Assembly: GCF_031846415.1 (NCBI RefSeq)
Contig: NZ_JAVRHT010000025.1
Location: 1 to 54,699, forward strand
Reading direction: 5' to 3'
DNA length: 54,699 bases
Source of the DNA: Rubrivirga litoralis
Lineage (GTDB): Bacteria > Bacteroidota > Rhodothermia > Rhodothermales > Rubricoccaceae
Both the position numbers and the translations under genes were made by a program. This document shows, piece by piece, positions 40,156 to 51,707 of this stretch (positions are counted from its first letter, which is position 1; each line of letters begins with the position of its first letter). The notes below the pieces were generated by a model, which did no database searches, was not told where the DNA came from, and saw only the letters and a program-made list of their open reading frames with translations.

Positions 40156-40235
40156 CGACGACCGACCGCCCCGCCCCGCTGGACCGGGCGGCGGCCGGGT
40201 CTCTCCCACCCCGCCCGAGCCGTTCCCCGCCCCGC

Positions 40236-41723
40236 TCAGGCCAGGCGCAGGCCGACCACGCTCTCGACGTGGTGCGTGTGCGGGAACATGTCGACCGGCT
40301 GGACGGCCTCGACGGTGTAGGCGGCGGCTTCCAGGAGGTAGTGGAGGTCGCGGGCCTGCGACGTCGGGTTGCAGCTCACGTAGACGATGCGCTCGGGCCG
40401 GAGGTGCGCGATCTGGCCGACCACCTTGGGGTGGAGCCCGGCGCGCGGCGGGTCCAGGACGAGGACGTCCGGGCGGCCGTGCGCCTCGACGAGGTCGGGC
40501 TTGAACAGCTCCAGCATGTCGCCGGCCACGAACGTAGCGTTCGTCACGCCGTTGGCCGCCGCGCTCGTGCGGGCGTTCTCGACCGCCTCCTCGACCAGCT
40601 CGACCCCGACCACCTTCTCGACGGCGTCCGCGAGCGAGAGCGAGATCGTGCCGGCCCCGCAGTACAGGTCGTAGACCGTGTCCGTCGGCTTCAGGTGCGC
40701 GAACTCGCGGGCGACGGCGTAGAGCCGCTCAGCCATGACCGTGTTCGTCTGGAAAAAGGCGTTCGAGGCGATCTCGTAGGTGTAGTCGCCGATCTTGTCG
40801 CGGACCGTGCCCGGCCCGAAGACGACGTGCGCCTCGCCGTACGACGTCTGCGCGACGCCCTCGTTGACCGTGTTGACGAGCGTCGTGACCTCGGGGAACT
40901 CGGCCTGGAGGAAGGCCGCGAACGCCGCCATCCGCTCCTCGTCGCGGCGGCTCGTGACCAGGTTCACCATGCGGTCGGCCGTGTGCGCCGGCGTGCGGAG
41001 GCCGAGGATGCGGAGAAAGCCCGTGTGCTCGCGGGCGTGCCACGGCTTCCACCCGTGCTCGTGGGCAAACGCGCGGACGCCGTTGACGAGCGCCGCGCTC
41101 CACTCGCTCTGGAGGTAGCACGCCTTGAGGTCGAGGACCTTGTCGAACCGGCCGGGCACGTGGAGGCCGAGCGCGAAGCGGGTGTCGAACGTCTCGCCGG
41201 AGGCCACCTCCCAGTCGGTCAGCCAGCGCTGGGCCGAGAACGAAAACTCCATCTTGTTCCGGTAGAAGTACGTCCCGCCCGAGCCGTCGCGGAGTTCGGC
41301 CCCGAGGGCGGGGCGGAGCTCGGCGGCGCCCAGGTCGATCCCCGCGTGGCGCAGCGCGCCGACGGCGGCCTCCCCCTTCATCTGGAGCTGGGCCGGGTAC
41401 TCGACGTGCTGCCACTTGCACCCGCCGCAGGCGTCGAAGTACTCGCACCGCGGCTCGGTGCGGAGCGGGCTGGGCTCCAGGAGTTCGAGCACGCGCGCCT
41501 CGGCGAAGCTCTTTTTCCGCTTGATCACGCGCGCGCGGACGCGGTCGCCCGGGACGGCGCCGGCGACGAACACGACGAACCCGCCCCGCCCGGTGCCATC
41601 GGGGCCGGTCTCGCCGCCGAGGCGGGCGAGGCTCTTGCCGCGGTCGGCGAACTGCTCCAGCGTGAGCTCGACCTCGCGGCCGCGCTTGAGGGCGGAGGGG
41701 GCGGGCGGGGCGGGGGCGGACAT
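40236..41723 (-). CDS. rlmD: 23S rRNA (uracil-C5)-methyltransferase RlmD
   Basis: A 495-residue RlmD/RumA-type RNA methyltransferase that makes 5-methyluridine in 23S rRNA. An N-terminal TRAM domain (about 10-75, VELTLEQFADRGKSLARLGG and VIKRKKSFAEARVLELLEPS) is followed by the iron-sulfur cysteines in CEYFDACGGCKWQH. The methyltransferase domain has VYDLYCGAGTISLSLADAV for S-adenosylmethionine, DVLVLDPPRAGLHP, and the catalytic Cys in YVSCNPTSQARDL. An insert around 165-210 makes it longer than the E. coli enzyme. The ATG at 41723 is followed within a few residues by the basic TRAM start. Confidence 0.94.
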   Translation of the reverse strand: MSAPAPPAPSALKRGREVELTLEQFADRGKSLARLGGETGPDGTGRGGFVVFVAGAVPGDRVRARVIKRKKSFAEARVLELLEPSPLRTEPRCEYFDACGGCKWQHVEYPAQLQMKGEAAVGALRHAGIDLGAAELRPALGAELRDGSGGTYFYRNKMEFSFSAQRWLTDWEVASGETFDTRFALGLHVPGRFDKVLDLKACYLQSEWSAALVNGVRAFAHEHGWKPWHAREHTGFLRILGLRTPAHTADRMVNLVTSRRDEERMAAFAAFLQAEFPEVTTLVNTVNEGVAQTSYGEAHVVFGPGTVRDKIGDYTYEIASNAFFQTNTVMAERLYAVAREFAHLKPTDTVYDLYCGAGTISLSLADAVEKVVGVELVEEAVENARTSAAANGVTNATFVAGDMLELFKPDLVEAHGRPDVLVLDPPRAGLHPKVVGQIAHLRPERIVYVSCNPTSQARDLHYLLEAAAYTVEAVQPVDMFPHTHHVESVVGLRLA

Positions 41724-42059
41724 GGGCACGGGGCGGGGAGCGGGCGCCGAAGATACCGGCCGGGCGGGGCGGCCCCGTGGAGCGCGCGGGGAGTCGGCGG
41801 CCGCCCCGCCCCGACCGAACGTCCCCGGCGGACGGTGCCGCCCCGCCCGGCGTCCTCCACGGCGGGCGCCGCGTCCGTCCCGCCCGTCGGCGCCGGGGGC
41901 GGGGCGGACGCGCCCGCGCGCCTGGGCGACCCGGCGCGCCCTTTGCGTAGTCCCACCCCGCCCGCCGCCGTCGGCCCGCGCCGCCCTGGCGCGCCCGCCT
42001 CCGCGCCCGTCCGGCCAGGACCCGTTACCCATCGTGCCGGTCCGCTTCGAATCTCCCGC
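41724..42059. other. Divergent intergenic region between rlmD and the hybrid kinase
   Basis: 336 bases, no gene seen. It has at least five copies of the GC motif in both directions and, for rlmD, TATCTTCG at 41755-41748 on the minus strand as a possible -7 box 24 bases before the ATG. No clear element is seen for the kinase gene. Confidence 0.5.
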
Positions 42060-44600
<2,541 letters not shown>

Positions 44601-44854
44601 GGCCGCCGCGGGCGGGGCGGTAGGCGGGCAGGGCGGACACGGGGCACAGGGGCAAAGCGGTGCGCGGGCGGGGCGGCCAGAACGCCCCGCGCTGGGACGG
44701 CCCCGCCCCGCGGGGGTACACCGGCCGGATGCGTCACGCTGGCGCGTACAAATCGTGCCGCCGAACGGGCGGCGCGGGCGGGCGAGCGCGTGCCCTCAAG
44801 GGAATGGTGTAACCCTCCGATACGTTCTGTGCCCCTCACCCCCCGCCCCGCCCC

Positions 44855-45076
44855 ATGCCCGCACGCCCGATCCTCCGCCACCGCGGTTTCGACGTCGTTG
44901 TCCAGTCCGTCCCCGAGGGCACCCGCTTCGCGTTCGCCGTCCTGCACCGGGGCCTCCAGCTCCACGCGTCGACGCCCGAGTTCCGGTCGGCCGTCTCGGC
45001 GGACCGCGCCGCGCGCCGGTTCGTCGACGACGCGCTCGGCGTGTTCGCGTTCGGAGAAGCCGCGGCCGCGGCCTAG
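44855..45076 (+). CDS. Small protein of unknown function
   Basis: A 73-residue protein I cannot place. It reads as a compact mixed fold (ILRHRGFDVVVQSVPEGTRF, then AFAVLHRGLQLHASTPEFRS) with a helical end and an alanine-rich tail. There is no export signal. CCGCCCCGCCC sits one base before the ATG, and TACGTTCT at 44821-44828 could be a -7 box. Consistent codon use and these upstream signals support it as a real gene. Confidence 0.6.
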   Translation: MPARPILRHRGFDVVVQSVPEGTRFAFAVLHRGLQLHASTPEFRSAVSADRAARRFVDDALGVFAFGEAAAAA

Positions 45077-45206
45077 GGCGACGCCGGACCGCCGCCTCCG
45101 CCGTGCCACCCCGCCCGGGCGGGGCGGAGCCCCTTTCTACGAAAAGGCGCCGGCGGCGGGGTAAGCGGGCGCGAGATCCCGCCGGGGCTAGGCGCCCCCG
45201 CCCCGC

Positions 45207-45425
45207 TCAGTCGTCCTCGTAGTAGAAGTCCTCGTTGTGCGTCGGGTAGTCCGGCCACACCTCCTCGATGCTCTCGTACGGAGCGCCGTCGTCCTCCATC
45301 TCCTCCAGGTTCTGGATCACCTCGGCGGGCGCCCCCGTGCGGTCGGCGTAGTCGATGAGCTCGTCCTTCGTCGCCGGCCAGGGGGCGTCTTCGAGGGTCG
45401 CGGCAAACTTGAGCGTCCAATACAT
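45207..45425 (-). CDS. DUF2795 domain protein
   Basis: A 72-residue acidic protein. The central TKDELIDYADRTGAPAEVIQ followed by NLEEMEDDGAPYESIEEVWP is the DUF2795 pattern (elx-Y-A-x2-x-G-A-p-x-x-V-i-x2-L...Y-x-s-x2-e-V), although in a longer and very acidic form. The end is a tyrosine-aspartate run (DFYYEDD). Function is unknown; the family is small, cytosolic and often single-gene. The TGA stop is followed by a partial GC motif. Confidence 0.8.
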   Translation of the reverse strand: MYWTLKFAATLEDAPWPATKDELIDYADRTGAPAEVIQNLEEMEDDGAPYESIEEVWPDYPTHNEDFYYEDD

Positions 45426-45601
45426 GGTCTCGCGGGGATCGTCGGGAGGAGGGTCGTCTAGAGCGCCGGCGCACGATAGGACCCGCCGCGGGCAAATGCA
45501 ACGCCCGCCCCCGTGCAGGTTCCGTGGGGACGGCCGCCCCGCCCGCTCCGCCGGCGCCTCCGGGCGCTCTCCCCGGCCCTTCGCCGCGGGCGGGGCGGTC
45601 C

Positions 45602-46636
45602 CTAGTCGAACGACGCCGTCGGCGCCCGCGCGGCGGCCAGGATCTGGCGGTACTCGGCCGGCGCCACGTCCGGGACGAACGTCGTCACCGGGTTGAGCGG
45701 CGTCCGCGCCGCGTCCAGCTGGCGGACCTCGTAGTGGAGGTGCGGCGACGTCGAGAGCCCGCTGTCGCCGCTGTAGGCGACGGTCTGGCCGCGGCGGACG
45801 CGCGCGCCCTCGCGGACGCCATCGGCCGCGCGCGACAGGTGGGCGTAGCGGGTAAGCTTGCCCGCGAGCGGGTGCTCGATCTCGACGACGGTCCCGTACC
45901 CGCCCCGCGTCCCCACGAAGCTGACGCGGCCGTCGCCGGCGGCGTAGAGCGGGGTGCCGACCGGGGCCGCGAAGTCGACGCCGGCGTGGAGCCGCGAGAC
46001 GCGGAGGATCGGGTGGCGGCGCATCCCGAAGCCCGACGTCAGCCGCGCGTTCTTGAGCGGGAGGATCGCCGGCTGCTGGCGGAGCACGGCGTCGCGGCGG
46101 GCGGCCAAGCTGCGGAGCTCGTCGTACGACTCACTCTGGAGCGCGAGCTGGCGTTCGAGCCGGTCGAACGCCTCGGTCGTCTCCTCCAGGAGGTCGGCCG
46201 TGGGCTCTGAGAAGCGGGCAAACGCGTCGTCGCGTACGCGCCGCACCGGAACGACGGGCGCCGCGTTCTCCGGCTCTGTCTCGCCGACCGCCCCGCCCGC
46301 CGGAACCGGGTCCGCCTCCAGGACCGTGCGGTACAGCTCCCGGTCCGTCTCCGCGAGCACGTCGACGCGCGCGGCGAACGAGGTGAGCCGGGCGTTGGCC
46401 GCCGCGAGCTCGCCCCGGAGCACGCTGATCTCCTCGGCCTGCGTGGTCTCGGCCGGCGCCGCGGCCGCCCCGGTCGACGCCTCGCTCGCGACGCCCATCC
46501 CCACGACGCCGAGCACGAGGGCCGCGGCCGCGCCCACTTTTGCCCACCCCGCCCGCCGCCCCGCCCTGCGGCCCGCCTCGACGGCGACGAAGGCGCCCGC
46601 GTCGTGGTCGTAGTAGTAGTAGCGGTTGGAGGACAT
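45602..46636 (-). CDS. M23 family peptidoglycan metallopeptidase
   Basis: A 344-residue envelope protein. A basic, tyrosine-rich N-terminus (NRYYYYDHDAGAF) leads to one membrane helix (about 33-52, VGAAAALVLGVVGMGVA). A coiled-coil region (about 60-180, two heptad-rich stretches) precedes the M23/LytM domain (about 195-335). The zinc ligands are in RLHAGVDFAAPVGTPLYAAG (His and Asp) and HLHYEV (His-x-His); GMRRHPI is also typical. The catalytic set is complete, so it should cut peptide crosslinks in the periplasm. The C-terminal tail is short. CCACCCCGCCC lies two bases before the ATG. Confidence 0.93.
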   Translation of the reverse strand: MSSNRYYYYDHDAGAFVAVEAGRRAGRRAGWAKVGAAAALVLGVVGMGVASEASTGAAAAPAETTQAEEISVLRGELAAANARLTSFAARVDVLAETDRELYRTVLEADPVPAGGAVGETEPENAAPVVPVRRVRDDAFARFSEPTADLLEETTEAFDRLERQLALQSESYDELRSLAARRDAVLRQQPAILPLKNARLTSGFGMRRHPILRVSRLHAGVDFAAPVGTPLYAAGDGRVSFVGTRGGYGTVVEIEHPLAGKLTRYAHLSRAADGVREGARVRRGQTVAYSGDSGLSTSPHLHYEVRQLDAARTPLNPVTTFVPDVAPAEYRQILAAARAPTASFD

Positions 46637-46833
46637 ACGGGCGGGGTGGTGGACCCAGAGGTGGAGGCCCGGCGCAACAACCGGGCCGGGGGCCGCAGCC
46701 CTCCCGCCGTCGGCGGACCAATCGCTAAGGTAGGGGCGTGGGGCGCCCTTTCGCCACCCCGCCCCGGTCTCCCCCCGCCCGCCCCTTCCGCCCCGCCCTA
46801 CGGCCGGACGAGCGCTCCGGCGCACCCGGCACG

Positions 46834-47856
46834 TTATTCCACGTCCTCCTCGAACCATTCGACGCCGCGGCGCCCGCCGGGCGCGGCGCCCGCGCCCTTC
46901 GCCTGGATCCGGTCGCGGAGCCGGGCCGCAAACGCCTCGGCCGGGTCGTACCCGTAGTGCCGGAGCAGGTGGTTCATCGCGATCACCTCGCAGATGACCG
47001 TCACGTTTTTGCCCGGCGTAATGGGGAGCTTCACGAGCGGGAGGTCCACGCCCAGGAGCGGCGTCATCTCCGTCACCATCCCGATTCGCGTGTACTCCTC
47101 GTCGTTGTCCCAGGGGTGCACACGCACGACGAGCTCGATCCGCTTCTGGTGGCGGACCGCGCGGACGCCGAACATGGCCCGGACGTCGATGATGCCCAGC
47201 CCGCGGATCTCCATAAAGTGGCCGGCGAGGTCGGTCCCCGACCCCATGAGCACGCCCTCCGACTTCCGCGACGCGATCACCACGTCGTCGGCCACGAGGC
47301 GGTGGCCGCGCTCGACGAGGTCGAGGGCCATCTCCGACTTCCCGATCCCGGCCGCGCCGGTCAGCAGCAGGCCGATCCCGTACACGTCGACGAGCGAGCC
47401 GTGGACCGTCAGCTGGAGCGCGAACTGATCCTCGAGAAACGCCCGCACCCGGTCCAGGAGCGGGACCGTCGGGAGCGCCGTCCGGTAGACCGGGACGTCG
47501 GCGTCGTCGGCGAGCGCGAGGAGGTCGTCCGGGAGCGCGTTGCCGGCGGCGAGGATTACGCACGGCGGGCCGAACGCGAGCAGCTGCCCGAACGCCTCGC
47601 GCGCGCCCTCCTCGCCCCGCCACGCGAGGTACCGGCACTCGGTGTTGCCGAGCACCTGGAGCCGCTGGTGCTCGAAGTGCTCGGCGTAACCGGCCAGCAC
47701 GAGCCCGGGCCGGTGGACGTGCCGCTCGGTGACGACGTGGTCCGACGCGTCGACGCCGTTGGCCGACTCGATCTCGATCCCGACCCGGTCCCGGAGCCGC
47801 GCGACGAGGTCGCGGACCGTGATCGACTCTTTCCGAAACGGCTGGGGCTGACGCAC
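46834..47856 (-). CDS. hprK: HPr kinase/phosphorylase
   Basis: A 340-residue HprK. The N-terminal domain (about 1-130) has the family pattern VVTERHVHRPGLVLAGYAEH and RLQVLGNTECRYL. The kinase domain has the P-loop LLTGAAGIGKSEMALDLVER, GHRLVADDVV, the MEIRGLGIIDVRAMFG signature and the C-terminal K-loop. HprK phosphorylates a serine of HPr in response to metabolites; no HPr gene is nearby. Starting with GTG at 47856 places the start codon directly at the edge of a heptamer repeat array. This start is chosen because homology begins soon after; an upstream in-frame extension translates the repeat as Y-P-V-P-R-T-P. Confidence 0.95.
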   Translation of the reverse strand: MRQPQPFRKESITVRDLVARLRDRVGIEIESANGVDASDHVVTERHVHRPGLVLAGYAEHFEHQRLQVLGNTECRYLAWRGEEGAREAFGQLLAFGPPCVILAAGNALPDDLLALADDADVPVYRTALPTVPLLDRVRAFLEDQFALQLTVHGSLVDVYGIGLLLTGAAGIGKSEMALDLVERGHRLVADDVVIASRKSEGVLMGSGTDLAGHFMEIRGLGIIDVRAMFGVRAVRHQKRIELVVRVHPWDNDEEYTRIGMVTEMTPLLGVDLPLVKLPITPGKNVTVICEVIAMNHLLRHYGYDPAEAFAARLRDRIQAKGAGAAPGGRRGVEWFEEDVE

Positions 47857-47908
47857 GGGGTACGGGGTACGGGGTACGGGGTACGGGGTACGGGGTACGG
47901 GGTACGGG
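47855..47908 (+). repeat. Heptamer tandem repeat (TACGGGG), about 7.7 copies, at the hprK start
   Basis: Six full units plus partial ones. The array begins at the hprK GTG itself and forms its immediate upstream leader. It is the longest of the three heptamer arrays. Confidence 0.95.
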
Positions 47909-48317
47909 AAGATGGCGGCGTGGCGCCACGGGCGGGGCGGAAAACGACCGGAATATCGGCGGGCAGCGAAAATGCCCCACCCCGCCCGCGGTGCATGAGG
48001 GCGGGGCGGCCGTCGTAGCGGCGTTGCATGCAACGCCGTCAGGCCGCGGCGTCGGGCGGGGTGGCGACGGGCGGGGCGGCGGGTCGTTCGCCGGGCGGGG
48101 CGGCGTCATGCCGGACCGTCTCGCCCGCGTCACAACCACCTCGCCCTTTGGGTCCTAGCCCCTCTTGACTGCGCCGACGCTGCGCGGGGGCCAGGAGGGA
48201 AACTGCCGCCGCCTCTCGTTGACGGCGGCCTCGCCGGTCACCACCCCGCCCATGCCGACACGGGGCGGGGCGGAACAAAACGGGCACCACCCCGCCCGCG
48301 CGTCCCTTTTCCCTTTT
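47857..48317. other. Intergenic region between hprK and moxR
   Basis: 461 bases with the heptamer array, the second copy of the 55-base palindromic repeat and several copies of the GC motif. I see no gene in it. Confidence 0.7.
47997..48051 (+). repeat. 55-base dispersed repeat, copy 2, with perfect 20-base palindrome
   Basis: Matches 11409-11463 over its full length: GAGGGCGGGGCGG, CG.CGTAG, the palindrome CGGCGTTGCATGCAACGCCG at 48019-48038, then TCAGGCCGCGGCG. GTAG is at 48015-48018. Confidence 0.85.
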
Positions 48318-49358
<1,041 letters not shown>

Positions 49359-49411
49359 GGGTGCGGGAGGGGCGCGCGGGGGGGAACGCCGGGGCGGGCG
49401 CAGCCCTCCCC

Positions 49412-50365
49412 CTACTCGCCGAGGACGGCGCCGGTGCCCAGGTCGGCCCCGTTCAGAAAGTCGGCCACGCTCATCCGCCGCTTCCCCTGGCGCTGCACCT
49501 CTAGGACCTCGACGGCGCCCTCGCCGCACGCGACGACGAGGCGGCCGTCGGCCTCGACGACGGCGCCCGCGGCGCCCACCGCCCCGCCCTCGGCGTCGAC
49601 GCGCGTGCGGAGCACCTTGAGCGTCTCGCGCTCGCCCGCGGGCGCCCACGCGGTCCACGCGCCGGGGTACGGCGAGAGCGCGCGGACGTGGTCGTGGACG
49701 GCGCGGGCGGGGCGGGACCAGTCGATGCGGGCGTCGTCGCGGAACAGCTTGGGCGCTGGGCTGGCGAGTGCGTCGTCCTGCGGCTCGGCGTGGGCCTCGC
49801 CGGCGGCGATCCGGCGGACGGTCTCGACGACGGCCTCGGCGCCCAGCGCCGCCAGCCGGTCGTGGACGTCGCCGGCCGTGTCGTCCGGCCCGACGGCGAG
49901 CCGGCGCCGCAGGATGACGTTGCCCGTGTCGACCGTCTTCTGGAGGAAGAACGTGGTCACGCCGGTCTCGGCCACGCCGTCCATGAGCGCCCGCTGGATC
50001 GGGGCGGCCCCGCGGTAGGCCGGAAGCAGCGACCCGTGGAGGTTGAACGCGCCGAGCGTTGCCGCCTCGTAGACCTCGGGCGGCAGGATGCGGAAGGCGA
50101 CGACGGCCAGGATGTCCGGCCGCAGAGCGCGGAGCGCGTCGTGGAACGCCTCGTCCTGGAGCGACGCGGGCTGGAGTACGGGCAGCCCGTGCCGCTCGGC
50201 GGCCTTCTTCACTGCCGAAGCCCGCACGCTCTGCCCCCGCCCCGCCGGCTTGTCGGGGACGGTGACGACGGCGACCGGGGCGAGGTCGGCGGCGACGAGG
50301 GCGTCGAGAGAGGGCACCGCGAAGTCGGGGGTGCCCATGAACACGGTGCGCGGGGAGTCGGCCAT
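49412..50365 (-). CDS. fmt: Methionyl-tRNA formyltransferase
   Basis: A 317-residue Fmt, which formylates initiator Met-tRNA with 10-formyltetrahydrofolate. The start TVFMGTPDFAVPSLDALVAA, the PDKPAGRGQ loop, the folate site NLHGSLLPAYRGAAPIQRAL with the N-x-H-x-S-L-L-P signature, and GVTTFFLQKTVDTGNVI are canonical. The C-terminal OB-fold (about 210-315) ends in LNGADLGTGAVLGE. Length is normal. The ATG at 50365 is the family start. The usual partner def is not adjacent. It is followed by moxR on the same strand. Confidence 0.96.
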   Translation of the reverse strand: MADSPRTVFMGTPDFAVPSLDALVAADLAPVAVVTVPDKPAGRGQSVRASAVKKAAERHGLPVLQPASLQDEAFHDALRALRPDILAVVAFRILPPEVYEAATLGAFNLHGSLLPAYRGAAPIQRALMDGVAETGVTTFFLQKTVDTGNVILRRRLAVGPDDTAGDVHDRLAALGAEAVVETVRRIAAGEAHAEPQDDALASPAPKLFRDDARIDWSRPARAVHDHVRALSPYPGAWTAWAPAGERETLKVLRTRVDAEGGAVGAAGAVVEADGRLVVACGEGAVEVLEVQRQGKRRMSVADFLNGADLGTGAVLGE

Positions 50366-50606
50366 CCCGGAAGCTAGCGGCGCGCCCAGGTGGCGCACCG
50401 CGGCACGGGCGGGACGCGGGCGGGGCGGGCGTCTCCACCCCGCCCCCGGCGGGCGTATACCGACGCGCACGGGAGCGGCCCCGTGTCAACGCCGCGCGTT
50501 GTTCAGGGCGGGGCGGGGACTGGCGCTGCATTGACACGCCCCTCTTCCAGGCTGCGCCCTCCCCACGGGGCAACCGCCTACTCACACTCCTCGAACCCCC
50601 TCCGAT

Positions 50607-50795
50607 ATGAAAACCTACAGCACCCCCGCCCTCGCCGACCTCGGCGACGTCCGCACGCTGACCGCGGCCGACCAGCAGTCGACGCAGACCGACCAGATCT
50701 TCAACAACGGCGAGTCCATCGGGACGAGCCAGGGATCGCTCGACGCGTGCGTCTCGCCGAGCCCGAACCCGCAGCCCGGCGACACCTGCACCTGA
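50607..50795 (+). CDS. Lasso-peptide-like precursor, copy 1
   Basis: A 62-residue precursor. Leader positions Tyr4, Pro7, Leu9, Gly13 and Thr19 (MKTYSTPALADLGDVRTLT) fit the lasso leader rule Y-x2-P-x-L-x3-G-x5-T, recognised by the RRE protein B1. The middle is conserved among the three copies (TAADQ-S-QTDQIF). From Gly39 the sequence G-T-S-Q-G-S-L-D puts Asp46 eight residues on, the spacing of a Gly1-Asp8 macrolactam ring; the tail has Cys48 and Cys61 with a proline-rich loop. The usual Thr before the core at -2 is missing (Ser here). No B, C or D gene is in the window. A strong hairpin with a TTCG loop follows. Confidence 0.8.
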   Translation: MKTYSTPALADLGDVRTLTAADQQSTQTDQIFNNGESIGTSQGSLDACVSPSPNPQPGDTCT

Positions 50796-51132
50796 GGTCT
50801 CTAGACCGCTCAGGCAGGACTCGCGAGCCCCGTGCTTCGGCGCGGGGCTCGCTCTGTTGGTGCGACCACCGAGCGCAGCCCGCTCGTCTGCGACTGTCCC
50901 TCTGGCCCGACGAGCACGTCTATCATATAGAACGGCAACGCGTTGTAGCGACAGTGACGCAAGGACGTTCTATACCCTGAGGGTCGCTCTACGCCTGCTC
51001 TCGGTGCCCGCCCAGCCGTGGCACAGCGCGTGCACAGGCGTTTCTCCTACGATGCCTCGCGGCGGCGCCCTACAGCGGGCCGCTCCCAGGCGCCGTACGC
51101 TTCGATCCCACGTCCACCATCCCAGCACAGCC
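50796..51132. other. Spacer between precursor copies 1 and 2
   Basis: 337 bases. It begins with the terminator of copy 1 and then has an AT-richer island around 50920-50975 where TATAGAACG (50926-50934) and CGTTCTATA (50966-50974) form an inverted repeat around a further CAACGCGTTG palindrome. This is a reasonable place for an operator or promoter of copy 2. No gene is seen. Confidence 0.5.
50823..50852 (+). terminator. Terminator of precursor copy 1
   Basis: GCGAGCCCCGTGC and GCGCGGGGCTCGC pair over 13 bases (one G-T pair) around a TTCG loop, then TCTGTTGG. Outer arms GCGAGCCC/GGGCTCGC recur after the other two copies. Confidence 0.75.
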
Positions 51133-51321
51133 ATGAAGACCTATACCCCCCCCCAACTCACCGACATCGGCGACGTCCGCACGCTGACCGCGGCGGACCA
51201 GACGTCGATGCAGACCGACTCGATCCTCGACTCCGGCAACCAGATCGGGGAGAGCACAGGCTCGCTCGACGCCTGCGTCTCGCCGGCCAAGCCGCCGCGC
51301 CCCGGCGACCTCTGCAAGTAG
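51133..51321 (+). CDS. Lasso-peptide-like precursor, copy 2
   Basis: A 62-residue precursor aligned without gaps to copy 1. The leader MKTYTPPQLTDIGDVRTLT keeps Tyr4, Pro7, Leu9, Gly13 and Thr19. Gly39 and Asp46 are again eight residues apart (G-E-S-T-G-S-L-D), with Cys48 and Cys61; between the cysteines lies VSPAKPPRPGDL, so only the loop and the last residue (Lys62) differ strongly. Residue -2 relative to Gly39 is Gln. The gene has its own terminator. As for the other copies, modification enzymes would have to act in trans from elsewhere in the genome. Confidence 0.8.
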   Translation: MKTYTPPQLTDIGDVRTLTAADQTSMQTDSILDSGNQIGESTGSLDACVSPAKPPRPGDLCK

Positions 51322-51707
51322 AGGCCCCGCCCGCGTAGTCCGAGTCCCGGCGCCCTCCGCCGGCCGAGCCCCGCGCCCTCGTGGCGCGGGGCTCGCGTGC
51401 TTTATGGCCCTCGCCCGCCCCGCCCGCAGCAAGACGGCCGTCTCTGGCGAGAGGCCGCGCTCGACGGCCAAGGACCACCCCGCCCGAAGGTGTAGGGCGG
51501 GGCGGCGGTCCCGGAACGTCGAGAGAGAGGTATTGAGGAGGTGGCCTTCAGGTGCGCTTCAGGTGATGAACCCGCGAGGCGCGCCCCTGGACGGGGCTGC
51601 TAGAGTGATTTTCGGCGCACCGCCCCCTCGTAGTGCCGCGCCCTACGCCGCCCGCCCCCCCCCGCCCCGCTAGGTTGGTCACTCCCCTCTCACCAACCCA
51701 CCTCGCC
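51322..51707. other. Spacer between precursor copies 2 and 3
   Basis: 386 bases. It holds the terminator of copy 2, several copies of the GC motif and a less GC-rich part around 51520-51620. No gene is seen and no clear promoter. Confidence 0.5.
51365..51395 (+). terminator. Terminator of precursor copy 2
   Basis: CGAGCCCCGCGCC and GGCGCGGGGCTCG pair over 13 bases around a 5-base loop, followed by CGTGCTTTA. Confidence 0.75.

Noticed and set aside
46834..47856. hprK as a lasso-peptide tailoring kinase for the precursors 3 kb away.
   Set aside because: Tailoring kinases of lasso clusters are HprK-like, but this protein has the full N-terminal domain and signature of housekeeping HprK, and moxR and fmt lie between.
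47855..47908. Using the upstream in-frame ATG for hprK, which would translate the heptamer repeat.
   Set aside because: The extension reads Y-P-V-P-R-T-P repeats without family similarity, and homology begins just after the GTG at 47856.
50607..50795. Core peptide starting at Gly43 (G-S-L-D) instead of Gly39.
   Set aside because: This would leave no acid at ring positions 7-9 in any of the three copies, whereas Gly39 gives Asp at position 8 in all three.
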